Shown piece by piece: positions 28,191 through 37,787 of a stretch of DNA of 64,000 nt. A program made the translations under genes and the position numbers. Under the pieces are notes generated by a model. That model ran no database searches. It was not told the origin of the DNA and saw only the letters and a list, made by a program, of their open reading frames with translations. The stretch spans positions 62,001 to 126,000 of the forward strand of contig NZ_JAHWCI010000005.1 of assembly GCF_019550915.1 (NCBI RefSeq), given 5' to 3'. The DNA comes from Mumia sp. zg.B17 (GTDB lineage Bacteria > Actinomycetota > Actinomycetes > Propionibacteriales > Nocardioidaceae). Each line of letters opens with the position of its first letter. Position 1 is the first letter of the stretch.

Positions 28191-28264
28191 CGACGGCCGC
28201 CGTTCCCCGGTACCCCGGGAGCGGCGGCCGTCGTTCGTGCGCTGGCCTGCGCTTGCGAGCGCAC
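28191..28264. terminator. Bidirectional terminator region between aminotransferase and potC
   Basis: A perfect 12-bp stem (28191-28202 with 28222-28233), extendable inward by about five pairs, lies five bases after the aminotransferase stop; a second 7-bp stem (28237-28243 with 28258-28264) lies next to the potC stop. The two convergent genes therefore share an 81-base hairpin-rich gap. No long T tract is present. Confidence 0.7.
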
Positions 28265-28266
28265 GC

Positions 28267-29085
28267 TCAGGCGGTGACCTTCGACTGCCGGCGCCGGGCG
28301 ACCTCGTTGCCGAGCACGATCAGCACCGCGACCAGGAACATCGCCGTGCCGATGACGTTGACCTGCATCGGGATGCCGCGCTGCGCGGCACCCCACACGT
28401 ACATCGGGAACGTGACGGTCTGGCCGGCGTTGAGGTTCGTGATGATGAAGTCGTCGAAGGACAGCGAGAAGCTCAGCAGGGCCGCGCCCAGGATGCCCGG
28501 GAACACCAGCGGGAACGTGACCCGCCAGAACGTCTGGTTCTCCGTCGCATAGAGATCCATCGCGGCCTGCTCCAGATTGTCGTCCAGCCCCGACAACCGC
28601 GCTCGGACCGTGATGATCACGAAGGACAGGCAGAACGTCACGTGGGCGACGAAGATCGTCCAGAACCCCAGCTGGCCGCCGAACCCGGCCGAGACGAACA
28701 GCGCGAGCAACGACGACCCGAGCACGATCTCCGGCGCGGCCATCGGCAGGATGATGAGGGTGTTGAGCGGGCCGCGACCGACGAACCGGTGTCGCACGAG
28801 CGCGAACGCGGCGAGGGTCCCGAGGATGGTGGCGACCACCGTCGCGAGCAACGCGATCTCGACGCTGCGGACCACCGACGAGCACATCCCCGAGGGGTCG
28901 CACGGGTTGAGCCAGTTGTCCAGCGTGAACCCGTCGAACCGGTAGACGTTGCGCGACGCCTGGTCGTTGAAGCTCATCAGGCCCACGATCGCCACCGGCA
29001 CGAACATGTAGACCAGCACCAGCACGCCGAGGGCGAGGACGAGGTGCTCGCCGACCCAGCGGCCGAGCCTGTGCAGCGCACTCAT
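28267..29085 (-). CDS. potC: Polyamine-type ABC transporter permease PotC
   Basis: 272 residues, six predicted membrane helices. The cytoplasmic loop [30 protein letters not shown] is the EAA motif that contacts the ATPase. The first periplasmic loop (about 45-70) carries NPCDPSGMC with two cysteines. Last gene of the potD-potA-potB-potC run; its ATG overlaps the potB stop (ATGA). Spermidine/putrescine uptake is inferred from family and context. Confidence 0.88.
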   Translation of the reverse strand: MSALHRLGRWVGEHLVLALGVLVLVYMFVPVAIVGLMSFNDQASRNVYRFDGFTLDNWLNPCDPSGMCSSVVRSVEIALLATVVATILGTLAAFALVRHRFVGRGPLNTLIILPMAAPEIVLGSSLLALFVSAGFGGQLGFWTIFVAHVTFCLSFVIITVRARLSGLDDNLEQAAMDLYATENQTFWRVTFPLVFPGILGAALLSFSLSFDDFIITNLNAGQTVTFPMYVWGAAQRGIPMQVNVIGTAMFLVAVLIVLGNEVARRRQSKVTA

Positions 29086-30026
29086 ACGAGGTCCTCCGTT
29101 CCTGCGCGGCGGATGTAGAACACGACGCCGACCGTGATCACGATCATCAGCGTCATCGACAGCGCGCCGGCGGCGGCATAGTCGCCCTGGTTGGTGAACA
29201 GGTTCTGGATGATGTTGCCGATCATCCGCTGGTTGGGACTGCCCAGGAGCTCGGCGTTGATGAAGTCGCCGGCGGCCGGGATGAACGTCAGCAGCGTCCC
29301 CGCGACCACCCCCGGCATCGACAGCGGCAGCGTCACCTTGAAGAAGGCGCGCGCCGGCGATGCGTACAGGTCGCCGGCCGCTTCCACGAGCCGGTTGTCG
29401 ATCTTGTCCAGGCTCGCGAAGAGCGGCAGCACCATGAAGGGGAGGAAGTTGTAGGTGAGTCCCGCGACCACGGCGAACGGCGTCGCGAGGAGCCGGCCGT
29501 CCTCGCCGAGGATCTGCAGCGTCCGGAGCCCTTCGGCGATCCAGCCCTCGTCGGCCAGGATCAGCTTCCACGACAGCGTGCGGAGGAGAAAGCTGGTGAA
29601 GAAGGGCGCGATGACGAGGACCAGCATCAGGTTCTTCCAGCGCCCCGCCTTGAACGCGATCGCGTAGGCGAGCACGTAGCCGAGGACGAGGCACGCGACG
29701 GTCGCCATCGCGGCGTACCAGAACGACCGCAGCAGCGGCCGCCAGTAGGCCTGGATCGTGTCGACGTAGTTGGCGACGTGCCACGTCATGTCGTAGCCGG
29801 TCAGGTTCGACCCTGTGGGGTCGTACAGGCTCATCGCGATCAGCGAGTAGAACGGCACGAGGAAGAACAGCGCCAGCCAGAGCGCCGACGGGAGCATCAG
29901 CCAGTAGCCGGTGAACCGGCCGCCGCGTCCGCGGACCGTCTCGTGCCCCTCCCCCGGGTCGTCGCCGGACGACCCGAGCCCGACGGCGTCGGGCTCGACC
30001 AGCGCCTCCTGCGGCTGGTGGGTCAT
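29082..30026 (-). CDS. potB: Polyamine-type ABC transporter permease PotB
   Basis: 314 residues. A hydrophilic N-terminal tail of about 40 residues precedes six membrane helices; the EAA loop is [20 protein letters not shown]. The tail is longer than in E. coli PotB. Translation from the ATG at 30026, overlapping the potA stop by one base; upstream frame is potA shadow. It forms the membrane channel with PotC. Confidence 0.88.
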   Translation of the reverse strand: MTHQPQEALVEPDAVGLGSSGDDPGEGHETVRGRGGRFTGYWLMLPSALWLALFFLVPFYSLIAMSLYDPTGSNLTGYDMTWHVANYVDTIQAYWRPLLRSFWYAAMATVACLVLGYVLAYAIAFKAGRWKNLMLVLVIAPFFTSFLLRTLSWKLILADEGWIAEGLRTLQILGEDGRLLATPFAVVAGLTYNFLPFMVLPLFASLDKIDNRLVEAAGDLYASPARAFFKVTLPLSMPGVVAGTLLTFIPAAGDFINAELLGSPNQRMIGNIIQNLFTNQGDYAAAGALSMTLMIVITVGVVFYIRRAGTEDLV

Positions 30027-31195
30027 CAGTCGTCCCCGTCCTCGACGCCGGCCTTCGCGTCCTGGCTCGCGTCGAGCAGGAACGCGTACTCGGGGCGCCA
30101 CGACAGGTCGACCGGCGTCCCGACCGCGAAGATCGGGCGTCGACCGGTGTTCTGCTCGAACACCATGAGCTCCTGGCCCCACGGCATGCGGACGAGGTAC
30201 TGGGTGCTGACGCCGACGAAGCTCACGTCGGTCACCACACCCCCCGCGAAGCGGTTGCCCGGTGCGTCGATCTCGCCACCGACCTCGGCGATCATCACCT
30301 TCTCCGGGCGGATGCCGACCCAGCCCTTGCCGCCGACGGCGTGGCTGCGCTCGGCCGGGATGGAGACGGTCGTGCCCTGGACCGACACCGTGACGGCGTC
30401 ACCGTCCGGGCCCAGGATCTCTCCCGCGAGGAGGTTGGACTGGCCGAGGAAGTTCGCCACGAAGGTCGTCCGGGGGTTGTCGTACAGGGCGGCCGGCGGG
30501 CCCATCTGCTCGATCACGCCCGCGTTCATCACCGCGACCGTGTCGGCCATGGTCATGGCTTCCTCCTGGTCGTGCGTGACATGGACGAAGGTCCGCCCGA
30601 CCTCGGTCTGGATCCGCTTGAGCTCGATCTGCATGCCGCGTCGCAGCTTGAGGTCGAGCGCACCGAGCGGCTCGTCGAGGAGGAGCACCTCGGGGCTGTT
30701 GATCAAGGCCCGTGCGAGGGCGACGCGCTGCTGCTGGCCACCCGAGAGCTGGGTGGGTTTCTTGTGCCCCTGACCGCCCAGCTCCACCAGGTCGAGCATC
30801 TCGGCGACCTTCGCCTTGGTGTCCTTGACGCCGCGCCGCTTGAGCCCGAAGGCGACGTTCTCGGAGACGTCGAGGTGCGGGAAGAGCGCGTAGCTCTGGA
30901 AGACGGTGTTCACCGGCCGCTTGTACGGCTTGTCGTAGGTGATGTCGCGGTCGCCCAGGGTGATCGTCCCCGAGGTGGGCGTGTCCAGACCCGCGACCAT
31001 CCGGAGCGTCGTGGTCTTGCCGCACCCCGACGGACCGAGCAGCGCGAAGAAAGATCCCTGCGGCACGACGAGGTCCAGCGACCGCACCGCGGTGAATGAG
31101 CCGTACGACTTGGTGAGGGCCGTCAGCCGCAGGTCGCGGTTGCTCGTCTCCTGGTCGTCGCGCGTCGTCGCGTCGTCGTCAGCCACCAGTGACAT
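30026..31195 (-). CDS. potA: Polyamine-type ABC transporter ATPase PotA
   Basis: 389 residues. Walker [10 protein letters not shown] (54-62), Q loop [13 protein letters not shown], signature [15 protein letters not shown], Walker [13 protein letters not shown] and switch [11 protein letters not shown]-terminal TOBE-like regulatory domain (about 270-375) includes [11 protein letters not shown] use the ATG at 31195 because AAGGAG stands nine bases upstream; a GTG at 31219 is possible. The start lies inside the end of potD (17-base overlap), unusual but consistent with coupling. Confidence 0.93.
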   Translation of the reverse strand: MSLVADDDATTRDDQETSNRDLRLTALTKSYGSFTAVRSLDLVVPQGSFFALLGPSGCGKTTTLRMVAGLDTPTSGTITLGDRDITYDKPYKRPVNTVFQSYALFPHLDVSENVAFGLKRRGVKDTKAKVAEMLDLVELGGQGHKKPTQLSGGQQQRVALARALINSPEVLLLDEPLGALDLKLRRGMQIELKRIQTEVGRTFVHVTHDQEEAMTMADTVAVMNAGVIEQMGPPAALYDNPRTTFVANFLGQSNLLAGEILGPDGDAVTVSVQGTTVSIPAERSHAVGGKGWVGIRPEKVMIAEVGGEIDAPGNRFAGGVVTDVSFVGVSTQYLVRMPWGQELMVFEQNTGRRPIFAVGTPVDLSWRPEYAFLLDASQDAKAGVEDGDD

Positions 31196-32327
31196 CGGCA
31201 AAGTCTCCTTCGTACTCACGCATCGTGAACTCGTCGAGCGCCATGAACGAGTGGGTCATGGCGAGCGTCGCGTCGTCGGGGAAGATCAGCGGGTCGGCCG
31301 CCATGTCGGGATCGATCTTCTCCATCTCGGCCTGGGCGCCCTCCACGGGGCAGATGTAGTTGACCCACGCCGCGAGCTTGGCGGCCACGTCCGGCCGGTA
31401 GTAGTAGTCGATCCACGTCTCGGCGTTGGCCTGGTGCTCGGCCTGGTTGGGGACGAGCATGTTGTCGGCCCAGATCATCAGGCCCTCCTCGGGCACGACG
31501 AACTCGATGTTGGGGTCGCCCGCCGCGAGGACGTCGCCCGACCAGGCCTCGCACGCGACGATGTTGCCCGCCGCGAGGTCCTGGACGTAGTCGTTGCCCG
31601 TGAAGGCCCGGATCTGCCCGCCGTCGGAGGCACGCCGGAGATCCTCCATCGCGACGCCCCACTCGTCGTCGCTGAAGTCGGCTGGGTCGGCGCCGTTCTT
31701 GAGCAGCAGGAAGCCCATGGTGTCGCGCATCTCGGTCAGCAGGCTCACGCGCCCCTTGAGATCCGGCCGCGTCAGGAGGTCGGAGAACGAGCCCACCTCG
31801 GAGACCTTGGCCTTGTTGTACGCGATGCCGGTCAACCCGGCCTGCCACGGTGCCGAGTAGGTCCGGTCCGGATCCCAGCCCAGTCCCTGCAGGGACGAGA
31901 TGAGGTTGTTGTGGAGGTTGGGCACCTTCGCGGCGTCCAGGGGCTGGATCCACCCCATCTCGATCGTCCGTGCCGCGGCCCAGTCGGTGAGCATGAACAT
32001 GTCGCGGTTCACAGGCTCGCAGGCGCCGAGCTGGTTGACGACCTTCGCGAAGAACTCGTTGTTGTCGTTGACGTCGGCGGTATAGCTGACCTGGATGCCC
32101 GTCTCCTTCATGAACTGGTCCATCGTGGTGACGTAGCCGTCGTCGGGCTGGTCGATGTACTCCGGCCAGTTCGAGACGATCAGACGACGGTCCGAGCTGC
32201 GGTCCGGTGCCCTGCAGTCGGCCGGGTCCTGCCGGCGGTCAGGTGTGCCGAACATCGGCAGCACGGCGGCGCTCCCGGCGAGGAACGCGGCTCCTCCTAC
32301 GCCCCGGAGCATCGTCCGGCGGCTCAT
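31179..32327 (-). CDS. potD: Polyamine-type ABC transporter substrate-binding protein PotD
   Basis: 382 residues. The N-terminus MSRRTMLRGVGGAAFLAG is a twin-arginine signal, so the folded protein is probably exported by Tat. The mature part resembles PotD/PotF: LIVSNWPEYID, PYSAPWQ-like region, EAWSGDVLAAGDPNIEFVVPEEG and IWADNMLVPNQAEH. There is no lipobox, so how it stays at the membrane is unclear. TTG 32339 and GTG 32336 are other in-frame starts. First gene of the transporter operon, divergent from the Lrp-type regulator. Confidence 0.9.
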   Translation of the reverse strand: MSRRTMLRGVGGAAFLAGSAAVLPMFGTPDRRQDPADCRAPDRSSDRRLIVSNWPEYIDQPDDGYVTTMDQFMKETGIQVSYTADVNDNNEFFAKVVNQLGACEPVNRDMFMLTDWAAARTIEMGWIQPLDAAKVPNLHNNLISSLQGLGWDPDRTYSAPWQAGLTGIAYNKAKVSEVGSFSDLLTRPDLKGRVSLLTEMRDTMGFLLLKNGADPADFSDDEWGVAMEDLRRASDGGQIRAFTGNDYVQDLAAGNIVACEAWSGDVLAAGDPNIEFVVPEEGLMIWADNMLVPNQAEHQANAETWIDYYYRPDVAAKLAAWVNYICPVEGAQAEMEKIDPDMAADPLIFPDDATLAMTHSFMALDEFTMREYEGDFADVTGG

Positions 32328-32339
32328 CTGCCTCACCAA

Positions 32340-32566
32340 GTGACGCGACCTCGATCCGTACGGGGTGCCTCACGGGCACCGTGGTGGCGTTCGACCTGCG
32401 GGGATCGTCACACGTCGGGAGCAACCGGGACAAGGGATTCCGCAGTTGTTTACTGTCTCGCAACGAAATCGCGAGCCAGCGGGGCCGATCTGCCCAGAAT
32501 GCGTGACAATCTCCACGCTGAAACGACTGACGTGCGGAGGCAGAGGACCCGGCGCTCGGGCAGGAT
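32340..32566. promoter_or_regulatory. Divergent control region potD / Lrp regulator
   Basis: The potD-Lrp gap holds an A/T-richer patch (32441-32475) with nested dyads: CAGT-N5-ACTG (32443-32455), GTTG...CAAC (32445-32464) and CTCGC-N9-GCGAG (32457-32475). For potD, TTGTCC and GACGAT on the minus strand (-10 at 32404-32409) are a weak promoter match. Regulation of potD by the adjacent Lrp-type protein is plausible from the layout alone. Confidence 0.4.
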
Positions 32567-32572
32567 GTGCGC

Positions 32573-33046
32573 ATGACGGAGCGCAGGTCCACCAACGGTG
32601 TCGTCCTCGACGAGGTCTCCAAGCGCATCATCGCCGAGCTCCAGGTGGACGGCCGGAGGTCGTACGCCGCGATCGGCAAGGCGGTCGGGCTCTCCGAGGC
32701 GGCCGTACGCCAACGCGTCCAGAAGCTCACCGACGCCGGCGTGATCCAGATCGTGGCGGTCACCGACCCGCTCGAGCTCGGCTTCGCGCGCCAGGCCATG
32801 GTCGGCATCGGGGTCGACGGAGACGTGTTCGCGGTGACCGACGCGCTTGCGGACATCCCCGAGCTGGACTACCTGGTGATCACGACCGGCCGGTTCGACG
32901 TGCTGGCCGAGATCGTGTGCGAGAGCGACGACGACCTCCTCGACGTCATCACCAGCAAGATCCGCGCCATCCCGGCGGTCACACAGACCGAGACGTTCGT
33001 CTATCTGCGGCTGCGCAAGCAGACCTACGCGTGGGGCGTGCAGTAG
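32573..33046 (+). CDS. Lrp/AsnC family transcriptional regulator
   Basis: 157 residues. N-terminal HTH (LDEVSKRIIAELQVDGRRSYAAIGKAVGLSEAAVRQRVQKL region) and a C-terminal RAM/AsnC ligand-binding domain (VITTGRFDVLAEIVCESDDD). Such proteins are octameric and sense amino acids or other metabolites. Divergent from potD, so it likely controls polyamine uptake and perhaps the catabolic pair. ATG at 32573 with AGGA seven bases upstream; a GTG at 32567 is also in frame. Converges with the PrpE-like gene, four bases apart. Confidence 0.9.
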   Translation: MTERRSTNGVVLDEVSKRIIAELQVDGRRSYAAIGKAVGLSEAAVRQRVQKLTDAGVIQIVAVTDPLELGFARQAMVGIGVDGDVFAVTDALADIPELDYLVITTGRFDVLAEIVCESDDDLLDVITSKIRAIPAVTQTETFVYLRLRKQTYAWGVQ

Positions 33047-33050
33047 CCCG

Positions 33051-33764
33051 TCAGGCGCCGGGCAGCACGAGCCCCCGACCGGACATGAGCCCGGCCAGGA
33101 CGGCGACCACGGTGGCCTCGTCCCACGCCGACCCGAGGACGGCCGGCTCCTCGTACGGCGTCACGAGGCCGGCACGCTCGTGCACCACCCGGTGCCCGTC
33201 ACCGGTCACGGCCAGCGCGGTCCCGCCGGCCACCGGGACGACGGGCGCGGGATCGGTGGCCCCGGCCTTCAACGCGGGGTCCCAGGCGACGTCGCGGGTC
33301 TCGACAAGAGACCACTCCCCCGGGCGTACGACCACCACCGCACGCGGACGCGCAGGGTCGAGCGCGTCGACGGCGGTCGCGACCACGGGCATCTGCTCCC
33401 CGTCGGCGACCACGAGCGCGGGGTCGCTCCGCTCGATCAACGGCGCGGGCTGCTCACCGACCCAGGCCGTCGCTCCGACCCGACCGGCAGCGAGTAGCGC
33501 GACGACCGACTCGGGCGAGGGCAGGGACGCCACGGCGACCGCGTCGCGTTCACGCACGCCCAGAGCGCGCATCAACCCACCCATCGCCGCGACCTGCTCC
33601 AGCAGCACCGCGTACGAGGTCGTCCCCGTCGGCGCTCGCAGGGCGGGCACCTCGGCGGCTCCCGCGACGACCAGGTGGTCGAGGGCGTCGTAGACGGCGT
33701 TGAGCCGACCCGTCGAGGGGTCGGCCGGATCCTTCGGCGGAGTGAACCAGCGAGGTCCGCTCAT
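33051..33764 (-). CDS. Short PrpE/acyl-CoA synthetase-like protein lacking the adenylation core
   Basis: 237 residues against about 630 in propionyl- or acetyl-CoA synthetases. GRLNAVYDALDHLVVAGAAE, SYAVLLEQVAAMGGLMRALG and SVVALLAAGRVGATAWVG follow the N-terminal order of PrpE-like enzymes up to VPVAGG, where the AMP-binding loop TSGTTGxPKG should follow. That loop is absent and the protein stops about 45 residues later; motifs needed for adenylation and thioester formation are missing. I infer a non-catalytic remnant or repurposed protein. The ATG at 33764 overlaps the DCC gene stop (ATGA). Confidence 0.65.
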   Translation of the reverse strand: MSGPRWFTPPKDPADPSTGRLNAVYDALDHLVVAGAAEVPALRAPTGTTSYAVLLEQVAAMGGLMRALGVRERDAVAVASLPSPESVVALLAAGRVGATAWVGEQPAPLIERSDPALVVADGEQMPVVATAVDALDPARPRAVVVVRPGEWSLVETRDVAWDPALKAGATDPAPVVPVAGGTALAVTGDGHRVVHERAGLVTPYEEPAVLGSAWDEATVVAVLAGLMSGRGLVLPGA

Positions 33765-34174
33765 GGGGCCGTCCTTCCGTCGGGAGCGTCTCCCGGCTCG
33801 CCCGGGGTCGTGGGCAGCGCGCACTGCGGGGTGCCGCCCGGAAGCTGGTGACGGTGTGCGGAGATCCACCGGTAGACCGGCCACGCCAACGCCGTCGCCG
33901 GTCGTGTCACGAGCACGCGTCCGACCACCGGCCAGGGCGGGCGAGCCGTACGGAGGTAGGCGGCGACAGCCTCGGGCCCAGCGGCCCGACGCCCGGAGTC
34001 GACCCACTGGAGGGCCGCCGAGCACTGCACAGCCGTCAGCCCGAGGGCGTCGAGGTCGGCCTGCTGCCAGGCGACGATCCGGGCGCGACGCGACGGCGCC
34101 CAGCGCCGCAACCACCGAACCGACGAGGAGCAGAAGCCGCAGTCGCCGTCGAAGACGAGCACCTGAGCAGACAT
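33761..34174 (-). CDS. DCC family thiol-disulfide oxidoreductase-like protein (DUF393)
   Basis: 137 residues. The family hallmark FDGDCGFCSSSVRWLRRW has the Asp and the CxxC pair (Cys12, Cys15). The fold is thioredoxin-like and redox activity is presumed. The C-terminal 20 residues are Pro/Gly-rich. It overlaps the crotonase stop by one base (TGATG) and the next gene's start by four, so the three proteins are made together. No signal peptide. Confidence 0.85.
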   Translation of the reverse strand: MSAQVLVFDGDCGFCSSSVRWLRRWAPSRRARIVAWQQADLDALGLTAVQCSAALQWVDSGRRAAGPEAVAAYLRTARPPWPVVGRVLVTRPATALAWPVYRWISAHRHQLPGGTPQCALPTTPGEPGDAPDGRTAP

Positions 34175-34902
34175 CACACCCCCCGGAACACCGGAGCGCG
34201 CTTCTCCGTACGGGCGAGCGCGGCCTCCCGGACGTCCTCGCTCCCCCAGCACGCCTCCCAGCCGCGGGCGATGCGCTCCGCGGTCTCGGGATCGGTGGGG
34301 TCACCGTTGAGGACGAGCTTGTTGTAGGCCAGCGTCAGCGGCGCGAAGGTCGCGATCTCGTGCGCCCACGCCGCTGCGGCGTCGGTGTCACCCAGCCGGT
34401 CGACGAGCCCGCGCGAGTACGCCGTCTCGGCGTCGAGCAGGTCTGCGCCGAGCATGAGGGCCTTGGCCGTGCCGGCACCGGCCACTGCCGCCAGCGTGCG
34501 GATCGTCCACGCGTCCACCGCCATCCCGTTGCGCGCGGTCGGCACGCCGAACACCGCGGTCGGCGCGGCCACCCGCAGGTCGCACGCGAGGGCGAGCTGA
34601 GTCCCGGCGCCGATCGCCGGCCCGTTGACCGCGGCGACGACCGGGATCTCGACCCGGGTCATGGTGCGGAGCATCGCGTACAGGGCGTCGACGAAGTCCG
34701 ACCCGTACACGCCCGTGAGGTCGGCGCCCGCACAGAAGCTGGTGCCCTGGCCGGTGATCAGCATTGCTCGTGACCCGTCGCCGACCGCGGTCTCGACCGC
34801 CTCACGCACCTCGTGGCAGGTGTCGAGGTCGAGGGCGTTGCGGCGCTCGGGCCGGCGCAGCTCCACGGTGGTCACGACTCCGTCGCGGGTTACGTCGATC
34901 AC
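34174..34902 (-). CDS. Enoyl-CoA hydratase/isomerase family protein with atypical active site
   Basis: 242 residues, crotonase fold. The oxyanion-hole segment FCAGADL and NGPAIGAGTQLALACDLRVA are present. The two catalytic glutamates of enoyl-CoA hydratase (in G-G-G-C-E and P-E-x3-G) are replaced: the first position reads Q in GAGTQL, the second T in VPTARNG. Hydration is therefore unlikely; another crotonase reaction or only binding is possible. GTG start with AGGAG five bases upstream. First of three overlapping genes with the DCC and PrpE-like proteins. Confidence 0.85.
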   Translation of the reverse strand: MIDVTRDGVVTTVELRRPERRNALDLDTCHEVREAVETAVGDGSRAMLITGQGTSFCAGADLTGVYGSDFVDALYAMLRTMTRVEIPVVAAVNGPAIGAGTQLALACDLRVAAPTAVFGVPTARNGMAVDAWTIRTLAAVAGAGTAKALMLGADLLDAETAYSRGLVDRLGDTDAAAAWAHEIATFAPLTLAYNKLVLNGDPTDPETAERIARGWEACWGSEDVREAALARTEKRAPVFRGV

Positions 34903-34917
34903 GGGTGCTCCTGTCGG

Positions 34918-35772
34918 TCAGGGGGTACGGCGCAGCGCGCCGTGCTCGTCGCAGATCCGGTCCAGGATGGCAGCCACACCGTCGTCGTCGTTGCTCGGCA
35001 CCACCTCGTCGACCGTGTCGAGGACGTCGTGGTGGGCGTTGGCGACCGCGAAGGAACGGGAGGCCCAGCGCAGCATCGGCAGGTCGTTGGGCATGTCTCC
35101 GACGGCCCAGACCGACTCACGGTCGAAGCCGTTCCCGGCGCACCAGGCCGCCAGCCCGCTCGCTTTGGTGACACCCGGCGCGGTGATCTCGGCGAGGCCG
35201 ACGGCACCGGAGAAGCCGAGCTCCGCCCGTCCGTCGAGCACGGCCGCCACCCGCCTGTGGAACTCGTCGGGATCACTCCCGTCCAGCTTGGCCAGGAGCT
35301 TCCCCGCGGGCTGCGACGCGATGGCGTCCCACTCGTCGAGGTCGTCGGCCTCGGGAGACTCCCGGACGTAGGCGAAGGCCTCCTCGCGGCGCATGCCGTC
35401 GGCACGCTCGACCGCCAAGGCGATACCGGGCAACGCCTCCCGCAGCGACGCCCCGAGGTCACGGAGCAGACCGGGGGCGATCGTGCCGTGGTCGGTGACG
35501 GTCCGGCTCGCCACGTGGTAGACGAACGCGCCGTTTGCACTGAGCGCCACTCCCCCGGTGGCGTCTCCGACCGCGTCGGCGAACGCGTCCAACCACCGGG
35601 GCGGCCTCGCGGTCACGAAGACCGTCGGCACCCCGGACTCCTCCGCGCGGGCGATCGCCTCGCGGGTACGGGGCGACAGGCTGCCGTCGGAGCGCAGCAG
35701 CGTCCCGTCGAGGTCGGTGGCGAGCACCGCCGGCAGCCCGGCCCGGCTGAGCCGGTGGGTGGGATCAGGCAT
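34918..35772 (-). CDS. HAD-superfamily hydrolase, Cof subfamily
   Basis: 284 residues. Motif I is DLDGTLL, motif II is in FVTARPP, and the C-terminal [10 protein letters not shown] is motif IV; the cap between them (about 90-195) is of the Cof/IIB type. Members dephosphorylate sugar phosphates, flavin mononucleotide or cofactors; no particular substrate is evident. The start (ATG at 35772) overlaps the end of rlmN by eight bases, so it is read from the rlmN message; the upstream frame is rlmN shadow. Confidence 0.9.
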   Translation of the reverse strand: MPDPTHRLSRAGLPAVLATDLDGTLLRSDGSLSPRTREAIARAEESGVPTVFVTARPPRWLDAFADAVGDATGGVALSANGAFVYHVASRTVTDHGTIAPGLLRDLGASLREALPGIALAVERADGMRREEAFAYVRESPEADDLDEWDAIASQPAGKLLAKLDGSDPDEFHRRVAAVLDGRAELGFSGAVGLAEITAPGVTKASGLAAWCAGNGFDRESVWAVGDMPNDLPMLRWASRSFAVANAHHDVLDTVDEVVPSNDDDGVAAILDRICDEHGALRRTP

Positions 35773-36895
35773 CGGCCGCTGCGAGCTGGCCGCACGCCCC
35801 GTCGATCTCCTGGCCGCGGGTGTCACGGACCGTCGTCGAGATGCCCTTGGCCTCGAGCCGGCGGACGAACTCCCGCTCGTCCTCGGGCTCGGACGCGGTC
35901 CAGATCGAGCCCGGGGTCGGGTTGAGCGGGATCAGGTTGACGTGGACCCAGCCCCAGTCCCCGTAGGAGCGGAGCAGGTCGCCCAGCATGTCCGCACGCC
36001 AGGCTTGGTCATTGATGTCCTTGATCAGGGCGTACTCGATCGAGACACGCCGCTTGGTCGTCCGCGCGTAGTCCCACGCTGCCTCGACCGCCTCCGCGAC
36101 CTTGAAGCGGGTGTTGATCGGGACGAGCTCGTCGCGCAGCTCGTCGTCGGGGGCGTGCAGCGACAGCGCGAGCGTGACGGGGATGCCCTCCTCCGTCAGC
36201 TGCTTGATCCGGGGCACCAGCCCGACGGTGCTGACCGTGATGTTGCGGGCCGACATGCCCAGCCCTTCGGGGCCGTCGTCGACCATCCGGCGTACGGCGC
36301 CGATCACGGCCTTGTAGTTGGCCATCGGCTCGCCCATGCCCATGAACACGACGTTCGACAGCCGGCCAGGCCCACCGGGGACCTCGCCACGAGCCATCGT
36401 CCGGGCTCCGTCCACGACCTGCTCGATGATCTCGCCGGTCGACATGTTGCGCTGCAGCCCACCCTGGCCGGTGGCGCAGAACGGGCACGCCATCCCGCAC
36501 CCGGCCTGGCTCGACACACAGATCGTCGCGCGGTCGGGGTAGCGCATGAGCACCGACTCGACGAGCGCACCGTCGAAGAGCCGCCAGAGCGTCTTGCGGG
36601 TGGTGCCTCGGTCGGCGGTCTGCGTCTTGACGGGCGTGATCAGCTGCGGCATGAGACCGGCGACGAGCTGGTCGCGGATGCCTGCCGGCAGGTCGGTCAT
36701 CTCGCCGGGGTCGGAGACCAGCCGGGTGAAGTAGTGCGTCGAGAGCTGCTTGGCGCGGTAGCCGGGGAGACCGAGCGCCTCGACGGCCTCCTTGCGGGCG
36801 GCGAGGTCGAGGTCGGCCAGGTGACGCGGCGGCTTGCCCCGTCCCTTGGGCTGCTCGAAGACGAGCGGGAGCGGGTTCGGGTTCACGTGAGACAT
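35765..36895 (-). CDS. rlmN: 23S rRNA (A2503-C2)/tRNA (A37-C2) methyltransferase
   Basis: 376 residues. Radical-SAM enzyme with CxxxCxxC at Cys133, Cys137 and Cys140 ([12 protein letters not shown]). GMGEPMANY and [20 protein letters not shown] are typical of RlmN, which methylates A2503 in the peptidyl-transferase region and A37 of some tRNAs by a ping-pong mechanism. The usual catalytic Cys lies near [16 protein letters not shown]. 49 bases after cdsA. The expected next gene dxr is 14 kb away. Confidence 0.96.
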   Translation of the reverse strand: MSHVNPNPLPLVFEQPKGRGKPPRHLADLDLAARKEAVEALGLPGYRAKQLSTHYFTRLVSDPGEMTDLPAGIRDQLVAGLMPQLITPVKTQTADRGTTRKTLWRLFDGALVESVLMRYPDRATICVSSQAGCGMACPFCATGQGGLQRNMSTGEIIEQVVDGARTMARGEVPGGPGRLSNVVFMGMGEPMANYKAVIGAVRRMVDDGPEGLGMSARNITVSTVGLVPRIKQLTEEGIPVTLALSLHAPDDELRDELVPINTRFKVAEAVEAAWDYARTTKRRVSIEYALIKDINDQAWRADMLGDLLRSYGDWGWVHVNLIPLNPTPGSIWTASEPEDEREFVRRLEAKGISTTVRDTRGQEIDGACGQLAAADA

Positions 36896-36944
36896 GTCAG
36901 GTTTATTGTCCCATCCGCCACCAACCCCGCGCGCCGTCCGGCGG

Positions 36945-37787
36945 TCAGGCGACGGGGACGAGGAAGTGCAGCACCAGCCAGCAGATCGGCGCGACCGCCA
37001 GCAGCGAGTCGAGGCGGTCCATGAGGCCTCCGTGGCCCGGCAGCAGATCGCTCATGTCCTTGATGCCGACATCGCGCTTGATCATCGACTCCGAGAGGTC
37101 GCCGAGCGTGGCCATCGCGACCGCGGCCAGACCGAGCAGCACTCCGACCCACCAGCGACCGTCGAGGAGGAGCACCACGCACAGCACGCCGGCGAGCACG
37201 CACCCCAGCACCGATCCGGCGAAGCCCTCCCAGGACTTCTTGGGGCTGATCGTGGGAGCCATCGGGTGCTTGCCCAGCTTGTAGCCCGCGGCGTACCCGA
37301 AGATGTCGGAGGCGATGGTAACGACGATGAAGGTCACGATCCGCCACGCACCGTCGTCCTCGGCCGCCATCAGGACGACGAAGGACCCGAGCACGGGGAC
37401 GTACCCGAAGATGAAGACGGCGGCGGAGGTGTCGCGCACGAACCCGTCCGCGCCGCGGGGCATCCGGTAGACGAACACGCCGAGCACCGTCAGAGCGGCA
37501 CCGATGGCGATCGCCTCCGTGCCACCGACGTACGCCGCGGCCAGCGTCGCCAGACCGCCGGCCATCAGCGGCGGGAGCGGGACGGCGATGCCGGCCTTCG
37601 CGAGCGCGGACGAGAGCTCCCAGATCGCCACCGCGCCCGCGGTGACGACCACCAGCACGAACAGCGCCTTCACGAAGAAGAGCGAGATGATGACGGCGCC
37701 CGCGAGGCCGACACCGACCCCGATCGCGGCAGGAAGGTCTCGCCCGCCGCGCTGCTGGGGCGCCGCGGGCACGTCTGGTGAGCTCAT
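36945..37787 (-). CDS. cdsA: Phosphatidate cytidylyltransferase
   Basis: 280 residues with about eight membrane helices. Makes CDP-diacylglycerol from phosphatidate and CTP, the precursor of phosphatidylinositol, phosphatidylglycerol and cardiolipin. The signature S-x3-KRx4-KD-x5-PGHGG-x2-DR-x-D is complete near the C-terminus ([25 protein letters not shown]). The ATG overlaps the frr stop by one base. The cardiolipin synthase-like protein at 2.7-3.9 kb would use a downstream product. Confidence 0.95.
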   Translation of the reverse strand: MSSPDVPAAPQQRGGRDLPAAIGVGVGLAGAVIISLFFVKALFVLVVVTAGAVAIWELSSALAKAGIAVPLPPLMAGGLATLAAAYVGGTEAIAIGAALTVLGVFVYRMPRGADGFVRDTSAAVFIFGYVPVLGSFVVLMAAEDDGAWRIVTFIVVTIASDIFGYAAGYKLGKHPMAPTISPKKSWEGFAGSVLGCVLAGVLCVVLLLDGRWWVGVLLGLAAVAMATLGDLSESMIKRDVGIKDMSDLLPGHGGLMDRLDSLLAVAPICWLVLHFLVPVA

